Shown here piece by piece: positions 35,252-44,908 of a DNA stretch of 64,000 nucleotides. The DNA is from Luteibacter sp. (GTDB lineage: Bacteria > Pseudomonadota > Gammaproteobacteria > Xanthomonadales > Rhodanobacteraceae), in contig NZ_WNDO01000016.1 of assembly GCF_009912395.1 (NCBI RefSeq), positions 61,146-125,145 of the forward strand, written 5' to 3'. The notes below the pieces were generated by a model that did not search any database, was not told where the DNA came from, and saw only the letters and a list, made by a program, of their open reading frames with translations. The position numbers and the translations under genes were made by a program. The stretch's first letter is position 1. Every line of letters starts with the position of its first letter.

Positions 35252-35947
35252 TCAGCGCGGCGTCTCGAACGTGCCGGGACTATGCGCTGTCGCGGTCCAT
35301 TCCGGCGTGCGTTCGCGTCGTGCATCGAGCAAGCCCTGGCGCACGCCTTCCAGGTCGCGATCGGTCGTATACACCGGCGTCCCCGGCTGCTGGCGCCACG
35401 ACTCGGCCAGCGTCCCCGCATCCACGCCATCGAAGCCTAGCTCACCCACCAACCGGAGCACCTTCGCCTTGGCGTTCGGATCGTCACCCGCCACCGGCAG
35501 CGCGATCCGCCGATCGTCCGTAGACGGGCGACCGTGCTTACCCAGGTGCTCGGCGTAGATGTTGTTGAACGCCTTGATGACCGGCCGCCCGAGCCGGTCG
35601 GCTACCCACTGGCTTTCCGGCACCCCATCCTCGATCGCATCGATACGGCCATCGCGCTGCCGCGGGTAATAGTTGCCGGTATCCACCACGACGGTATCGG
35701 CCGGCACGCCATCGAACAGGTCCGAAGGCAGGTCGGCAACGCGCGCCTGTGGAATCGTCACGATCACGACCTCGCCGCCGCGCGCCGCCTCCGCCGCCGT
35801 GACCGCCACGGCGCCGGTCTCGTTCTCGATGGCGGACAGGGTCTGCGGACCGCGGGAATTCGCGATGAGCACCTCGTGGTCCAGCTCGCGGAAACGCTTC
35901 GCCAGGGTATGGCCGATGTTGCCTGCGCCGATGATGCCGATCTTCAT
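35252..35947 (-). CDS. NAD(P)-binding oxidoreductase, F420-reductase-like
   Basis: 231 residues. The Rossmann motif is at the N-terminus (MKIGIIGAGNIGHTLAKRF). The domain then reads EVLIANSRGPQTLSAIE and VIVTIPQARVADLP, a pattern of the NADP-dependent F420 oxidoreductase/ProC-like family, and FNNIYAEHLG follows. Coenzyme F420 is unlikely in this group, so a different substrate is expected. The ATG at 35947 fits; the longer frame to 36940 is an artefact over the divergent gene. Confidence 0.87.
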   Translation of the reverse strand: MKIGIIGAGNIGHTLAKRFRELDHEVLIANSRGPQTLSAIENETGAVAVTAAEAARGGEVVIVTIPQARVADLPSDLFDGVPADTVVVDTGNYYPRQRDGRIDAIEDGVPESQWVADRLGRPVIKAFNNIYAEHLGKHGRPSTDDRRIALPVAGDDPNAKAKVLRLVGELGFDGVDAGTLAESWRQQPGTPVYTTDRDLEGVRQGLLDARRERTPEWTATAHSPGTFETPR

Positions 35948-36061
35948 GCGGGAACTCCGCGTCCGGGGAAGCGTCCATGATCCCCGAGGGACGTGAATGC
36001 AGGGCGAGCGACCGGTGATCGCCGTACCACGCCCCCATGCCCACTTGGATAGACTTTGCCG

Positions 36062-37099
36062 ATGAACCTGCCGCGTCCCGCCCTCGTCGTTTCGCTCCTC
36101 CTGTGCCTGGCCGCGGCGACGCCCGCCCTTGCCCAGACCGCCCCGCCACCGGCCCCGCTGCCCGCCTCGGCGGCCAGCGCGCCCACGCTGGAGGCCGTCA
36201 CCGTCAGCGGCGTCCAGCCAGGCCCCGGGCTGTGGAAGGCCCCCCGCGGCGAGCACAGCCTGTACATCCTCGGCACGCTCTCGCCGATTCCCCGCGATGT
36301 CACGTGGAAGAGCGACCAGATCGACGACGCCCTCTCGCACTCCGGCGCGTTGATCCTTCCGCCCAAGGTCGAAATCAAACCCAATGTCGGTTTCTTCGGC
36401 CGGCTGGCCCTGCTGCCGTCGTTGATCGGCGTGCGCAACGCGCCGGATGGCGCCACGCTGAAAGACACCGTGCCGCCGGATGTCTACCAGAAATGGCTGG
36501 CGGTGAAAGCGCGCTACATCGGCGACGATCGCAAGGTAGAACGCTATCGCCCCATCTTTGCGGTGATCGAGCTGTACAAGCAGGCGGTGAAGAAAGCCGG
36601 CCTGCGCAAGTCGGGCGACATCACCCGCACGATCACCGACCTGGCCACCAAGCACAACGTGAAACAGGTGCCGGTGTCGTACACCTTGCTGGTCGACGAT
36701 CCGCGCTCGGTGGTGAAGGAGTTCAAGCGCTCCACGCTCGACGACGTGTCCTGCTTCACCCAGAGCGTCGAGAACATCGACGCGCAGCTCACCGACATGG
36801 CGAGCCGCGCCAACGCCTGGTCCACGGGCGACATCGCCGGCCTGCGCGACAATCGCCGTGCGAAGCAGCTGCAAGCCTGCCTCGACGCCGTCACCGAGGG
36901 TGGCGTCGCGCAGCGTGCCGGCATCGCCGATGTGCCGCACGAGGTACGTACACGCTGGCTGGCCACGGTGGACGAGACCCTGGCCGGCACACCGCAGGCG
37001 GTGGCGATCGTGCCGATCGACGACCTGCTGGGCGACGACGGCTACCTCGCGGCGCTCAAGGCCAAGGGCTACACCATCGAGTCCCCCGACGACCTGTAG
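36062..37099 (+). CDS. TraB/GumN family protein, secreted
   Basis: 345 residues with a signal peptide (MNLPRPALVVSLLLCLAAATPALAQ) and a Pro/Ala linker. The TraB/GumN domain begins GLWKAPRGEHSLYILGTLSPIP and has IDDALSHSGALILPPKVEI. Relatives include GumN of the Xanthomonas xanthan cluster and TraB pheromone-shutdown proteins; the fold resembles Tiki-type metalloproteases. The GxxH-type His/Glu ligands of Tiki enzymes are not clearly kept (LGTLSP instead of GT.H), so activity is doubtful. Its stop codon lies in a REP-like element. Confidence 0.85.
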   Translation: MNLPRPALVVSLLLCLAAATPALAQTAPPPAPLPASAASAPTLEAVTVSGVQPGPGLWKAPRGEHSLYILGTLSPIPRDVTWKSDQIDDALSHSGALILPPKVEIKPNVGFFGRLALLPSLIGVRNAPDGATLKDTVPPDVYQKWLAVKARYIGDDRKVERYRPIFAVIELYKQAVKKAGLRKSGDITRTITDLATKHNVKQVPVSYTLLVDDPRSVVKEFKRSTLDDVSCFTQSVENIDAQLTDMASRANAWSTGDIAGLRDNRRAKQLQACLDAVTEGGVAQRAGIADVPHEVRTRWLATVDETLAGTPQAVAIVPIDDLLGDDGYLAALKAKGYTIESPDDL

Positions 37100-37118
37100 A
37101 AGCGCGCTTGCGCGCGAT
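37095..37118. repeat. REP-like element at the end of the TraB gene
   Basis: 24 bases (core AGCGCGCTTGCGCGCGAT at 37101-37118) match the unit at 51336-51359 with one difference. It fills the gap between two converging stop codons. Confidence 0.65.
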
Positions 37119-38137
37119 CAGTCCCCCACCGAAGCGGGAGGCACCCCCTCCCGTATCACCCGCGAAAAATCGGCCCCATCGCCGTAGGCTCGCGCGCGCT
37201 CCGTGATCCGCCCCCGCCGCCGCCATTCCTCCAACGGCAGGCGGCGATCCAGCGCGCCGTTCTCCATGAGATACCCCGGCAGGTAGCCGGTGAGTAGAAG
37301 ACGGATATCCATCGGCAACGCACCGTCGATGCGTCGAGCCATGCGATAGACAATGGTCGTGCAGTTCGAGGTGATGGTGTTGTAGAACGCCGGCTCGTCC
37401 ACCAGCCCGTTCGCCGCGTTCACGTAAGACAGAAACAGGGAGCGCATCGCCTCGCGTGGCATGCGCAGCGGATACAGGTAATCGTCCTCGCCGCGCACGT
37501 TGGTGCGCACGGCGATGATGTCGCGCTCGTCGGCGGCGATCAGCACCAGCTCGAACTGCTTGAAAAAGCCTCCGATTTCGGAGAACGCCTCGCCACGCTC
37601 CTTGCGGATCTCCATCGAGAAAACGACATGCGTGCCGTCCTCGAAGCCGAACGAGATCATCGCGTGCGCAATGGCCTCACCGGACCAGTACGACAGCACC
37701 GCATCGGCCGAGACCAGCTTGTCGAGGTCATAGCGTCGCGTATCCCAGTGGACGTCGTAGTCGTTCTCGGCCCGCCAGCGGAAATCACGAACGTTGTGCA
37801 AGGTGACCTCGGAACCCTGCACCTCGCCGGACAGCAGCCGGGACACATCGTCGGCCCAGACTCGGTCGTTGGACGGGCGGATCGTGACCCACCACACCAG
37901 CAGCAGGCCCAGGGCGACAAGCAGGCCCATCGCCGCCCACCACTGGCGCCAGCCGAAGGCCAGCACCAGCAGGGCGAGATAGGCCACGCTCCACAGGATC
38001 GCGCCGCCCAGGCGAACGGCCGGCGGCCCGGGAAGCTGATAGCGCAAGGCGATGGCGCCCCAAGCGCCCGAACCGAAAAGGAGGATGCCCGCCAGGACAC
38101 CGGCGGCGGTTCGCACGAACATGTGGCGTTTCTTCAT
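37118..38137 (-). CDS. DUF4105 membrane/periplasmic protein
   Basis: 339 residues. Three or more hydrophobic helices lie in residues 10-90 (AAGVLAGILLFGSGAWG, GAILWSVAYLALLVLAFGW, GLLVALGLLLVWWV). The DUF4105 domain follows, with VSADAVLSYWSGEAIAHAMISFGFEDGTHVVFSMEIRKE and the invariant-looking Cys in TITSNCTTIVY, the typical catalytic-type Cys of these papain-like-fold proteins. Thought to be a periplasmic lipase/amidase-type activity in relatives; not proven. The gene ends within the REP-like element. Confidence 0.85.
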   Translation of the reverse strand: MKKRHMFVRTAAGVLAGILLFGSGAWGAIALRYQLPGPPAVRLGGAILWSVAYLALLVLAFGWRQWWAAMGLLVALGLLLVWWVTIRPSNDRVWADDVSRLLSGEVQGSEVTLHNVRDFRWRAENDYDVHWDTRRYDLDKLVSADAVLSYWSGEAIAHAMISFGFEDGTHVVFSMEIRKERGEAFSEIGGFFKQFELVLIAADERDIIAVRTNVRGEDDYLYPLRMPREAMRSLFLSYVNAANGLVDEPAFYNTITSNCTTIVYRMARRIDGALPMDIRLLLTGYLPGYLMENGALDRRLPLEEWRRRGRITERARAYGDGADFSRVIREGVPPASVGD

Positions 38138-38185
38138 GCCCGGATGGTGAAGAAAAGCCGCGGCAGGGACAAGCGTCGACGCGGA

Positions 38186-38563
38186 TCAGGACGTGCGGCG
38201 GACACCGCTGGCTTCGCGAATGGCATCCGCGAGCTGCGTGGCGCTGTAAGGCTTGCGCACGGAGGGCGCGTGGTAGCGGGTCGGGATATCCACGGGCAGC
38301 GCGCCGGTCGCCAGCACATAAGGGATGCCACGACGCTTGAGTTCGTCCAGCGCCGGATAGGCCATCACGCCTTGCAGGTCCAGATCCACCACCGCGACAT
38401 CGCAACGCTCGACATGGGCCACGCGGAGGGCATCCTCGATGCATGCTGCCTGCGCGGCCACGTCGTAGCCCAGCCGCTCCTTGAGCAGGTCGGCCAGCGC
38501 CGAGGACAGACCGGGATGGTCTTCAAAAACGATCGCGCGCGGCGCGGCGGAGGTCATGCTCAT
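38186..38563 (-). CDS. Single-domain response regulator
   Basis: 125 residues forming only a receiver domain: the acidic pair in VFEDHPG, the phosphoacceptor Asp in VAVVDLDLQG, Thr/Ala in VLATGA, and Lys in SVRKPYSATQL. There is no output domain, so it likely works in a phosphorelay or by protein interaction. It stands 48 bases downstream of nothing but the DUF4105 start region (same strand), with no kinase alongside. The hybrid kinase at 30893 is 5 kb away on the other strand and cannot be linked by sequence. Confidence 0.85.
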   Translation of the reverse strand: MSMTSAAPRAIVFEDHPGLSSALADLLKERLGYDVAAQAACIEDALRVAHVERCDVAVVDLDLQGVMAYPALDELKRRGIPYVLATGALPVDIPTRYHAPSVRKPYSATQLADAIREASGVRRTS

Positions 38564-38708
38564 ACTACCCTCGGACGTCGGCTGTACGAAAAAGGATTCC
38601 CGAGACCAACCTACTACCGAATTTGCATGACGGATATAGACCGTCAGGCCGAGTCGTCAGACCGGTACCGAACGTACCTTCACGTATGCGAAGACCACCC
38701 GGGGCGGG

Positions 38709-39242
38709 TCACCGCTGCCCCGTGGCGATCGCACCGACCTCGATGATGGACGGCGGCGCACCGCCTTCGACATGACCCGCGGCGTCCATGTCGTCGCCCG
38801 CGCGGGCGAGTCGTTGCGCGATACGTGCGCCATCCCTGCGCAGCGGATCGCCCGGCTGGCTTGCCCGTGCGCTGGAAAGCATCGCGGCCTGGGCTTGCTT
38901 GAGCCTCACCACGCCCAGGTTGTACAGCGCTTTCGCATGGTTCGGATCGATCTGGGTCGCCCGCGAGTAGGCCGTCACCGCGTCATCGACCTCCTGCAAA
39001 CGGAATCGCGCGTTGCCGAGTCGGAACCAGAGGTCCGCATCGTCCGGCACCGCACCGACCAGGTCCTCGTAGAGTGAGGCGGCCCGACGGATATCGCCGT
39101 CGGCATAGGCCCGGGCCGCTTCCGCCTGCTCCTGGGCGATATCGGCGCCGTGCTTATCGGCCGGTAAGGTGCCGTGGCCCGCGCAGCCCGAAAGGGCGAC
39201 GACGCCAAGCCACGCTACCCGCCTTGCGATACCGATTCCCAT
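38709..39242 (-). CDS. TPR lipoprotein
   Basis: 177 residues starting at ATG 39242, giving a lipoprotein signal with lipobox Cys in VVALSGCAGHG. At least two tetratricopeptide repeats follow (EAARAYADGDIRRAASLYEDLVGAVP, then ADLWFRLGNARFRLQEVDDAVTAYSRATQIDPNHAKALYNLGVVRLKQ). It is an outer-membrane-anchored scaffold, perhaps part of a transport or adhesion apparatus. It follows the larger TPR protein gene by 95 bases on the same strand; the pairing is suggestive only. Confidence 0.82.
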   Translation of the reverse strand: MGIGIARRVAWLGVVALSGCAGHGTLPADKHGADIAQEQAEAARAYADGDIRRAASLYEDLVGAVPDDADLWFRLGNARFRLQEVDDAVTAYSRATQIDPNHAKALYNLGVVRLKQAQAAMLSSARASQPGDPLRRDGARIAQRLARAGDDMDAAGHVEGGAPPSIIEVGAIATGQR

Positions 39243-39337
39243 GCCGGGCCCACTCCTTACGAATCCAGATGACAGGCGACATTGCCGCGCATGGACCGTT
39301 GGAGTCAATGAAAATGTGAAGGCCATCTCATTTGTGC

Positions 39338-41290
39338 TCAACCCGCCGGCGGTTCCGGCACGACGGGAAACGCTGCCGCCACGCGTGCGCACCACGCCGC
39401 ATAGGCCGGCTCATGCGAGGCCGGCGCCATGGCAAGCATGTCGAACAGGGCGTCGTTGCTCGGAAACACCGCCGCCAGCAAGGGCAGCAGATGGGTCGCA
39501 TACAAGCCCGCGTCGCGGATTTCGCGCATGCGTTGCACCGCCGGCTCCTCGAATTCATCCACGATCGGCGAACCTACGCGTCGCCCCTTGGCCAGCGCCG
39601 TCACGTACATGAACTGGGCGGCCTCGTTGTTCGGCAACGCGAGCGCCAGGGTCTGCATCCATCCGTAGATATTGCGCTCACCGTGAAGGCTCTCCCGGGC
39701 CTCGGTCGTCCGCGCCAGCGTGAGCGCGAGCGTCTGGCCGAGCGCGCTCACGTAAGGCGTGGCATGGGCCTGGGGCAGCGCATAATGCGCGCTACGCGGC
39801 TCGATGACGCGACCGGTGCGTTCGCCCAGCGCCATGATCAACTCACCGGTGAGCCCGATGAGCGCGTCGCCCGCCTCGTCGGACACGAAACGTCGCGTTA
39901 CTCGGGCCAGCACGCTTCGATCGGCAAGATTGCGCAGGCGGCATACGATCTCGAAGCCGTCCTCCTGTTCGACGATGTCGCCTTCCACGGCGAAGTCGTG
40001 ATCGTCCGCCAGTCGCTCCAGTTCGTCGTCGGCGACGGGCGCGCCGAACAGCACCAGGTGATACCCATTGGCGACCGGCAGGTGCAGGGCGGCACGAAGG
40101 TCGCTGCAAAACACCAACTGTTCGAGCAAGAGTAAAGGCAGCGCGCGGGAAAGTCGGCCACGTTCGTCTTCCCTTCCACTGCTCGCCTGCGTGATCCCGT
40201 CGTGGGCCAGCGCCGCCAGCGGCAGCAGCACCACGCGCGGCGCGTTTTCGTCACGAGCGGGCGCAGCCCAGGCCATGTCCTGCATGGCGAGCAGCCACGG
40301 CGGAAGGTCGAACCGCAGCACGTCGATGCGTGGCTCCTCGGTCAACGGCCGGGGCGCCATGCGGACCATCTCGTCAAAGGCGCTGGCGTACCATTGCAGG
40401 CGCTCGGCGTAGACCGGATGACGCAAGGCGAACATCTTTTCCAGCAGCACCGTTCCCGCCTCGGCATCGCCCAGTTCCAGATAGGCCTGCAAAAGATTGA
40501 ATCCGGCACGGGGATCGTCACGTTTTTCGTCGTAGAGCGGTGCGACGAGACCGACGGCATCGGCGATGAACCCATGCTTGCCCAGTTCGCCGCTGACACC
40601 GAGCATCACATCGGTTTCGTGGGCCGCGCGATCGAGCACTTCGCGGAACAGCACAAGCGCCTCGTCGCGGTGCCCGGCATCCAGTGCCCGGCGACCGAGC
40701 AGCAACTGGGGTCGCCAGGCATGCGGAAGAGCGGCAAGCGCCTGCAGGTACGTGCCGACCTCGGCGTCATCGCGATCTTCCTGCAACGCCGCCACCCGCC
40801 AGCCAAGACCGTTGTCCTGGTTGGGGTCGAGCCGGAGGGCGCGGTCGAGCATCGCCATCGAGCCGGCATGGTCGCCGCGCTCCGCGATAACCTTGGCCTC
40901 GTTGGTCAGCAGCACACCGCTTTCGCCCGCGCGCGCGATGGCCGCATGCAGGGTCGCCTGCGCTTCATCGAGGAAACCGCGTTTCATCTGCACGATAGCG
41001 CGGACCACATGGCCACGCTCCACCAGCGGATCGATCCGCGACAGATGGAGGCTGGCTTCGTCGACGGCGTCAAAGAGCTGTTTACGCACCCCATCCATGA
41101 CGAGGCTGTACAGCTGAGCCGGATCCGCCCACGCTTCGCGGATATTGGGAAGCAGGACATCGTCGCGCCAGCGGCCCAGCGGAATCTCGAGCGTGCGGCC
41201 GTAGACATCGACGAACGGCACCGGGCGCGACTCGTCCACGGCCACCCTCGCCGCCTTGCGCTGCTTCCGTTTCCTCAACCAACCGAACAT
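39338..41290 (-). CDS. Large TPR-type repeat protein
   Basis: 650 residues, basic start (FGWLRKRKQRKAARVAV). Helical repeats of the TPR type occupy about 70-300 (GHVVRAIVQMKRGFLDEAQATLHAAIARAGESGVLLTNEAKVIAERGDHAGSMAMLDRALRLDP), then a domain of unknown type with LLLLEQLVFCSDLRAALHLPVANGYHLVLFGAPVADDELERL. There is no signal peptide. I do not recognise the C-terminal half. It lies 72 bases downstream of rsgA, separated by a hairpin. Confidence 0.75.
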   Translation of the reverse strand: MFGWLRKRKQRKAARVAVDESRPVPFVDVYGRTLEIPLGRWRDDVLLPNIREAWADPAQLYSLVMDGVRKQLFDAVDEASLHLSRIDPLVERGHVVRAIVQMKRGFLDEAQATLHAAIARAGESGVLLTNEAKVIAERGDHAGSMAMLDRALRLDPNQDNGLGWRVAALQEDRDDAEVGTYLQALAALPHAWRPQLLLGRRALDAGHRDEALVLFREVLDRAAHETDVMLGVSGELGKHGFIADAVGLVAPLYDEKRDDPRAGFNLLQAYLELGDAEAGTVLLEKMFALRHPVYAERLQWYASAFDEMVRMAPRPLTEEPRIDVLRFDLPPWLLAMQDMAWAAPARDENAPRVVLLPLAALAHDGITQASSGREDERGRLSRALPLLLLEQLVFCSDLRAALHLPVANGYHLVLFGAPVADDELERLADDHDFAVEGDIVEQEDGFEIVCRLRNLADRSVLARVTRRFVSDEAGDALIGLTGELIMALGERTGRVIEPRSAHYALPQAHATPYVSALGQTLALTLARTTEARESLHGERNIYGWMQTLALALPNNEAAQFMYVTALAKGRRVGSPIVDEFEEPAVQRMREIRDAGLYATHLLPLLAAVFPSNDALFDMLAMAPASHEPAYAAWCARVAAAFPVVPEPPAG

Positions 41291-41308
41291 ACAGGCTCCT
41301 TCGCTGGA

Positions 41309-41332
41309 CCGGGGACTCTAGCGCGTCCCCGG
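41309..41332 (-). terminator. Hairpin between rsgA and the TPR gene
   Basis: CCGGGGAC (41309-41316) pairs exactly with GTCCCCGG (41325-41332). It lies 30 bases after the rsgA stop with no clear T-run. Confidence 0.45.
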
Positions 41333-41362
41333 CCCAACGTCGAAGTCGGGCGTCACGAACCG

Positions 41363-42412
41363 TCAACGTCCCTGCCGATTCCGCTTGTCCTGCATCACCT
41401 GCTTGGCCTGGCTGCCGAACTGACGGCTTCGCTCGCGTCGCTCCCACTCGCTGCGCCCAGCCTCTTCGGATTCACGACGCAGTTTCCGGTAGTTGGTGAA
41501 ACGTCGCTCGTCGAGACGCCCGTCATCGAGCGCCTGTCGCACTGCGCAGCCATTGTCGCCTTCGTGCCGACAATCACGGAAGCGGCAACCGGCGGCGATC
41601 GTCTCCACGTCGTCGAATACCGCTTCCAGCGGGGCCGCCGCCGCAAGTCGCAACTCGCGCATCCCCGGCGTATCGATGACCCATGCGCCGCCCGGCACCG
41701 GGAACATTTCGCGCGCAGTCGTCGTGTGGCGGCCCCGTGCGTCGTCCTCACGAATACCACCCGTGAGCTGGGCGCCATCGATCAGGCGATTGGTCAACGT
41801 CGACTTGCCGACACCGGACGAGCCAACGAAGGCGACCGTCCGCCCGGCCCCCATCCACGGAGCCAGCCGCTCGGCCGCCGCGGGTGCCGTGGCGTCGAGC
41901 GCTACGACGGCCACATGCGGCGACACCGCGATGACCGCGTCGACATACGTCGCCACGTCCTCGCAGAGATCGGCCCTGGTCAGCACCACCACCGGCTCGA
42001 CGCCCACGTCGAAGGCCAGCGCAAGGTAACGCTCCAGGCGCGAGGCATTGAAGTCGGTATTGCACGAGGTCACCACGAAAAGCGTATCCAGGTTGGCCGC
42101 GATCGCCTGGCGTCGATGATCGCCTCCCGCCGCGATGCGCTCGATCAACCCCTGGCGAGGCACGAGGCGCAATACGCGGTCGGCATCATGCTCGACCAGC
42201 ACCCAGTCGCCCACCGCCAGCGACGCCTCGGCATGCACCGACGGTGGAACGACCACGGGGATCGCGCCCCGCGCGGAAAGCGTGACGACACCACTGCGAT
42301 GCACGGCGACGACACGGGCGGGAAAACCTGCTTCGAAATCCTCGAGGGTCAGCGAACGAGCGTAGTCGGGCCGCCAGTCGAGCTGGTCGAGGGAGTATCC
42401 ATGGAATGACAT
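41363..42412 (-). CDS. rsgA: Ribosome small-subunit GTPase RsgA
   Basis: 349 residues with the circularly permuted GTPase order of RsgA: an OB-fold N-terminal domain (to about 110), G4 as VVVLTRADL, G5 near ALDATAPAA, G1 GSSGVGKST, then G3 DTPGM. The zinc-binding segment CRFRDCRHEGDNGC is intact. It assists late 30S maturation. The ATG at 42412 is chosen over 42496 because RsgA proteins begin near this point. A short leader-like frame of 14 codons lies upstream (from 42565), of doubtful meaning. Confidence 0.93.
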   Translation of the reverse strand: MSFHGYSLDQLDWRPDYARSLTLEDFEAGFPARVVAVHRSGVVTLSARGAIPVVVPPSVHAEASLAVGDWVLVEHDADRVLRLVPRQGLIERIAAGGDHRRQAIAANLDTLFVVTSCNTDFNASRLERYLALAFDVGVEPVVVLTRADLCEDVATYVDAVIAVSPHVAVVALDATAPAAAERLAPWMGAGRTVAFVGSSGVGKSTLTNRLIDGAQLTGGIREDDARGRHTTTAREMFPVPGGAWVIDTPGMRELRLAAAAPLEAVFDDVETIAAGCRFRDCRHEGDNGCAVRQALDDGRLDERRFTNYRKLRRESEEAGRSEWERRERSRQFGSQAKQVMQDKRNRQGR

Positions 42413-42638
42413 GCGTTGAACCCTGGGCAAGCGAATACGACGGCTTCCGGACGGAAGGCCGCGTGGGGGCCAGGGTGGACGCGAAGGGCACAGCAACCGG
42501 CAAGGATGCCGGCGAATGAATCAGGCGCGCGTCGACCCGGCGTAGGCAGGGATGTGAACACTCATCGTTCGATACCTCGCAACAGGGTGGACGGGAGGCG
42601 CAGGTTAGTCCCGCGCCGCGCATCATGCAAGCCCGTCG

Positions 42639-44351
42639 TCACCAGAGGTCGGCGTCGCGCAATGCCCGATCGACACGCCGCGACGCGATGTCCAGCAACT
42701 TGCCCCGTGCGTAGAAGCGCCAGGCGAGCCAGGTCAGCAACTTGTCCTTCCATTTGTTCGTACCGACCCGATAAAGCGCCTGGAGCCGGTCGCGCAACGG
42801 CTTGCGCAGGCTCTCGGGATCGAAGGCACCCTTGGGCCACGCCGGCAACGCATCCTGTCGTGCCGCGGGATCGCAGGCTTCGATCAAGGGGATCACCGGA
42901 GCGAAGAGCGTGCCGTCGCGCTCCCGGAGGAAACAGCGCATCGCCGGATCCGCCGCCCATGCTTTCACGATGGGGTTGGTGACGGGAACCAGGAAATGTT
43001 CCGACAGGAAGCGCTGGCAGTTGCGCCGGCCCAGCAGGAAGTCGTGACGGCGATAGGCTTCGCTGAAAAACCCGGAAAAACCGCCCAGCGCGCCCGAAGC
43101 GATGGCCTTGCCCCCGACCAGCGGCGCGCCGTCGCGTGGCGACGGACGCGTCGGTGCGATGAGGAAACGGCTGTACACCGTCTCGTCCATCGCCAGCGCC
43201 ACCTCCTGTGGCTTGAAGCGCGCCTGCTGCTTCCATGAGGTGAACAGCGCGGCCATGGACTCCACGACGTTGATCTCGTCGGCGTTTTCCGGGCCGAGGT
43301 CGTCGGGCTCGGGAAACGGATCGATCATGACGACGATGCGGTTCACCTCGTCGCCACCACGTGGATTGCGACCCAGCGCACCGGCCAATTCCACGCGCGC
43401 CAGTTCGAAGGGCTCGTTGTCCATGGCGCCACCATCGACGCCCACGAAACGATAGGTCGCGCCCTGCCCCGGCAAGCGGCTGGCATCGGGAAGGATAGGC
43501 ACCATCGAGACCTTGCCCGTGATGTCGGGGACCATCACGCTGCGCTGCGTGTAGTCGCTCCAACGACGCTCGATACCCCGATAGCGAAGACCGCCCGGAA
43601 ACGCCGATGAGGCCAGCGAGGCGCGCAGGATCGCGGTCCACGAACGATCGGGCAAGTGCTTGGGATGGTCTACGCGCAGATCGTCGGGGTATTCCCAGGT
43701 GCGCTCGTAGTTGCCCTGCCCCGTGTCCACGGCGAAGCGCAGGTAATCCGCATGCGCCACCATGCTGTGCGCCTGTTGCGACTTGCTGCCCGCGAACGGC
43801 ACGCGATAAGGCATGCCACGCAGGTTGGTCACCGTGAAGATGCACTTCAGGGGACTGGCGATGTAAGGGCGCGACAAGGCCGGGCCTTCGAACCTCAGTA
43901 CATGCTCGCCTATCCGATCCAGGCAGCGCGAATCCAGCAGGGAGACGATCGGTGCGTCGGGGTCCGTGAGATCGTCCGTGCGCAGCAACCAGCGGATATC
44001 GATGCGGCGCACCCAGGTGTCGTAGAACGGATTATCCGACCCATCGCCCTCGTCCGCGCCATGCACGTGCGGGAACGCGTAAGGCAGCGCGACGGCGGAC
44101 AACAACCCGTTGACGCTACCCGCCGACGCGCCGGAGATCGTGCGCAACAGTACGTCGTGGGTCGGTACGGCCTCCTTGCGTTCGCGAGCGGCGTACCAAC
44201 GCTCAAGCGCCTCGTAGAGGAAATCGAGCACGCCCGCCGCATAGGCACCTCCCGATACCGCGCCCGCAAGGGCCAGACCCAGTTCGAAGGTTCCCGATCG
44301 ACACGGTGGCGTTGTGTCGGGACGTGATAACGGCAGTTCGGACTCGGGCAT
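42639..44351 (-). CDS. Patatin-like phospholipase
   Basis: 570 residues. Oxyanion loop in GAVSGGAYAAGVLDFL, nucleophile elbow GASAGS (about residue 85), and the catalytic Asp in FVGVDGGAMDNEPF. No membrane helix. The long middle includes DDLTDPDAPIVSLLDSRCLDRIGEHVL. Such large patatins are intracellular or secreted lipid acyl hydrolases; the direction here is unknown. The ATG at 44351 is the most natural start among three. Confidence 0.9.
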   Translation of the reverse strand: MPESELPLSRPDTTPPCRSGTFELGLALAGAVSGGAYAAGVLDFLYEALERWYAARERKEAVPTHDVLLRTISGASAGSVNGLLSAVALPYAFPHVHGADEGDGSDNPFYDTWVRRIDIRWLLRTDDLTDPDAPIVSLLDSRCLDRIGEHVLRFEGPALSRPYIASPLKCIFTVTNLRGMPYRVPFAGSKSQQAHSMVAHADYLRFAVDTGQGNYERTWEYPDDLRVDHPKHLPDRSWTAILRASLASSAFPGGLRYRGIERRWSDYTQRSVMVPDITGKVSMVPILPDASRLPGQGATYRFVGVDGGAMDNEPFELARVELAGALGRNPRGGDEVNRIVVMIDPFPEPDDLGPENADEINVVESMAALFTSWKQQARFKPQEVALAMDETVYSRFLIAPTRPSPRDGAPLVGGKAIASGALGGFSGFFSEAYRRHDFLLGRRNCQRFLSEHFLVPVTNPIVKAWAADPAMRCFLRERDGTLFAPVIPLIEACDPAARQDALPAWPKGAFDPESLRKPLRDRLQALYRVGTNKWKDKLLTWLAWRFYARGKLLDIASRRVDRALRDADLW

Positions 44352-44548
44352 GCGGCACTCCATCGTGAAGGGCGAAAAAGGCCGCAATGACGACAGCACG
44401 CCTCAGTCCGTCGGATACGTCCCTTTCTTCTCTTGCATGGAATAGCACGCGCAGGCGTGTCGATCCGAGGACCACATCACCCTGTCAGCCTGCTTGCCAT
44501 AGATGCGTGTGATTTTTGTCGCGACGAAAGTGAACGCCCGACGTAGTC

Positions 44549-44908
44549 TCAGCGAACGAGCCATTGCGCGGCGAACGCCAGCGCGGCGGGAAGCGCCTGC
44601 ACGTAAAGGATGCGACGGCTTGCGGTAAACGCACCCCACAGACCCGCCACGACGACGCAGCCCAGGCCGTAGAAAAGGAAGGCCGTGGCGAAGGGTTCGC
44701 GCAATGCGAGGCCGAGCACCAGGGCGACCACGAGAAAACCGTTGTAGAGACCCTGGTTCGAGGCCAACGCCTTCGTGTCGCGCGCGAAATCCTTGGTGAT
44801 GCCGAACACCTTCGGACCACGCGACTGCCAAAGGGCCATCTCCAGGACGACGATGTACACGTGGATGAGGATCACCAGCACGGTGAGTACGGTGGCGGCG
44901 AGGGCCAT
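44549..44908 (-). CDS. DUF1304 membrane protein
   Basis: 119 residues with four helices. DUF1304 features: LVILIHVYIVVLEMALW, FGITKDFARDTKALASNQGLYNGFLV, and late LYVQALPAALAF. Function unknown; relatives are small integral inner-membrane proteins. The ATG at 44908 starts the first helix directly. It is divergent from the SDR gene by 171 bases. Confidence 0.88.
   Translation of the reverse strand: MALAATVLTVLVILIHVYIVVLEMALWQSRGPKVFGITKDFARDTKALASNQGLYNGFLVVALVLGLALREPFATAFLFYGLGCVVVAGLWGAFTASRRILYVQALPAALAFAAQWLVR

Noticed and set aside
35252..36940. Extending the F420-like oxidoreductase to a 562-residue protein
   Set aside because: The extension crosses the divergent TraB gene and has no family match; the Rossmann start at 35947 is natural.
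40202..42409. 735-codon plus-strand frame over the TPR gene and rsgA
   Set aside because: It runs antisense to two convincing genes, has no ribosome site or family, and its composition is typical of shadow frames.
42413..42638. Short frame encoding SVHIPAYAGSTRA as a leader peptide of rsgA
   Set aside because: Such HIPAYAG-type readings appear in common dispersed repeats, and there is no attenuator hairpin or run of leader codons.
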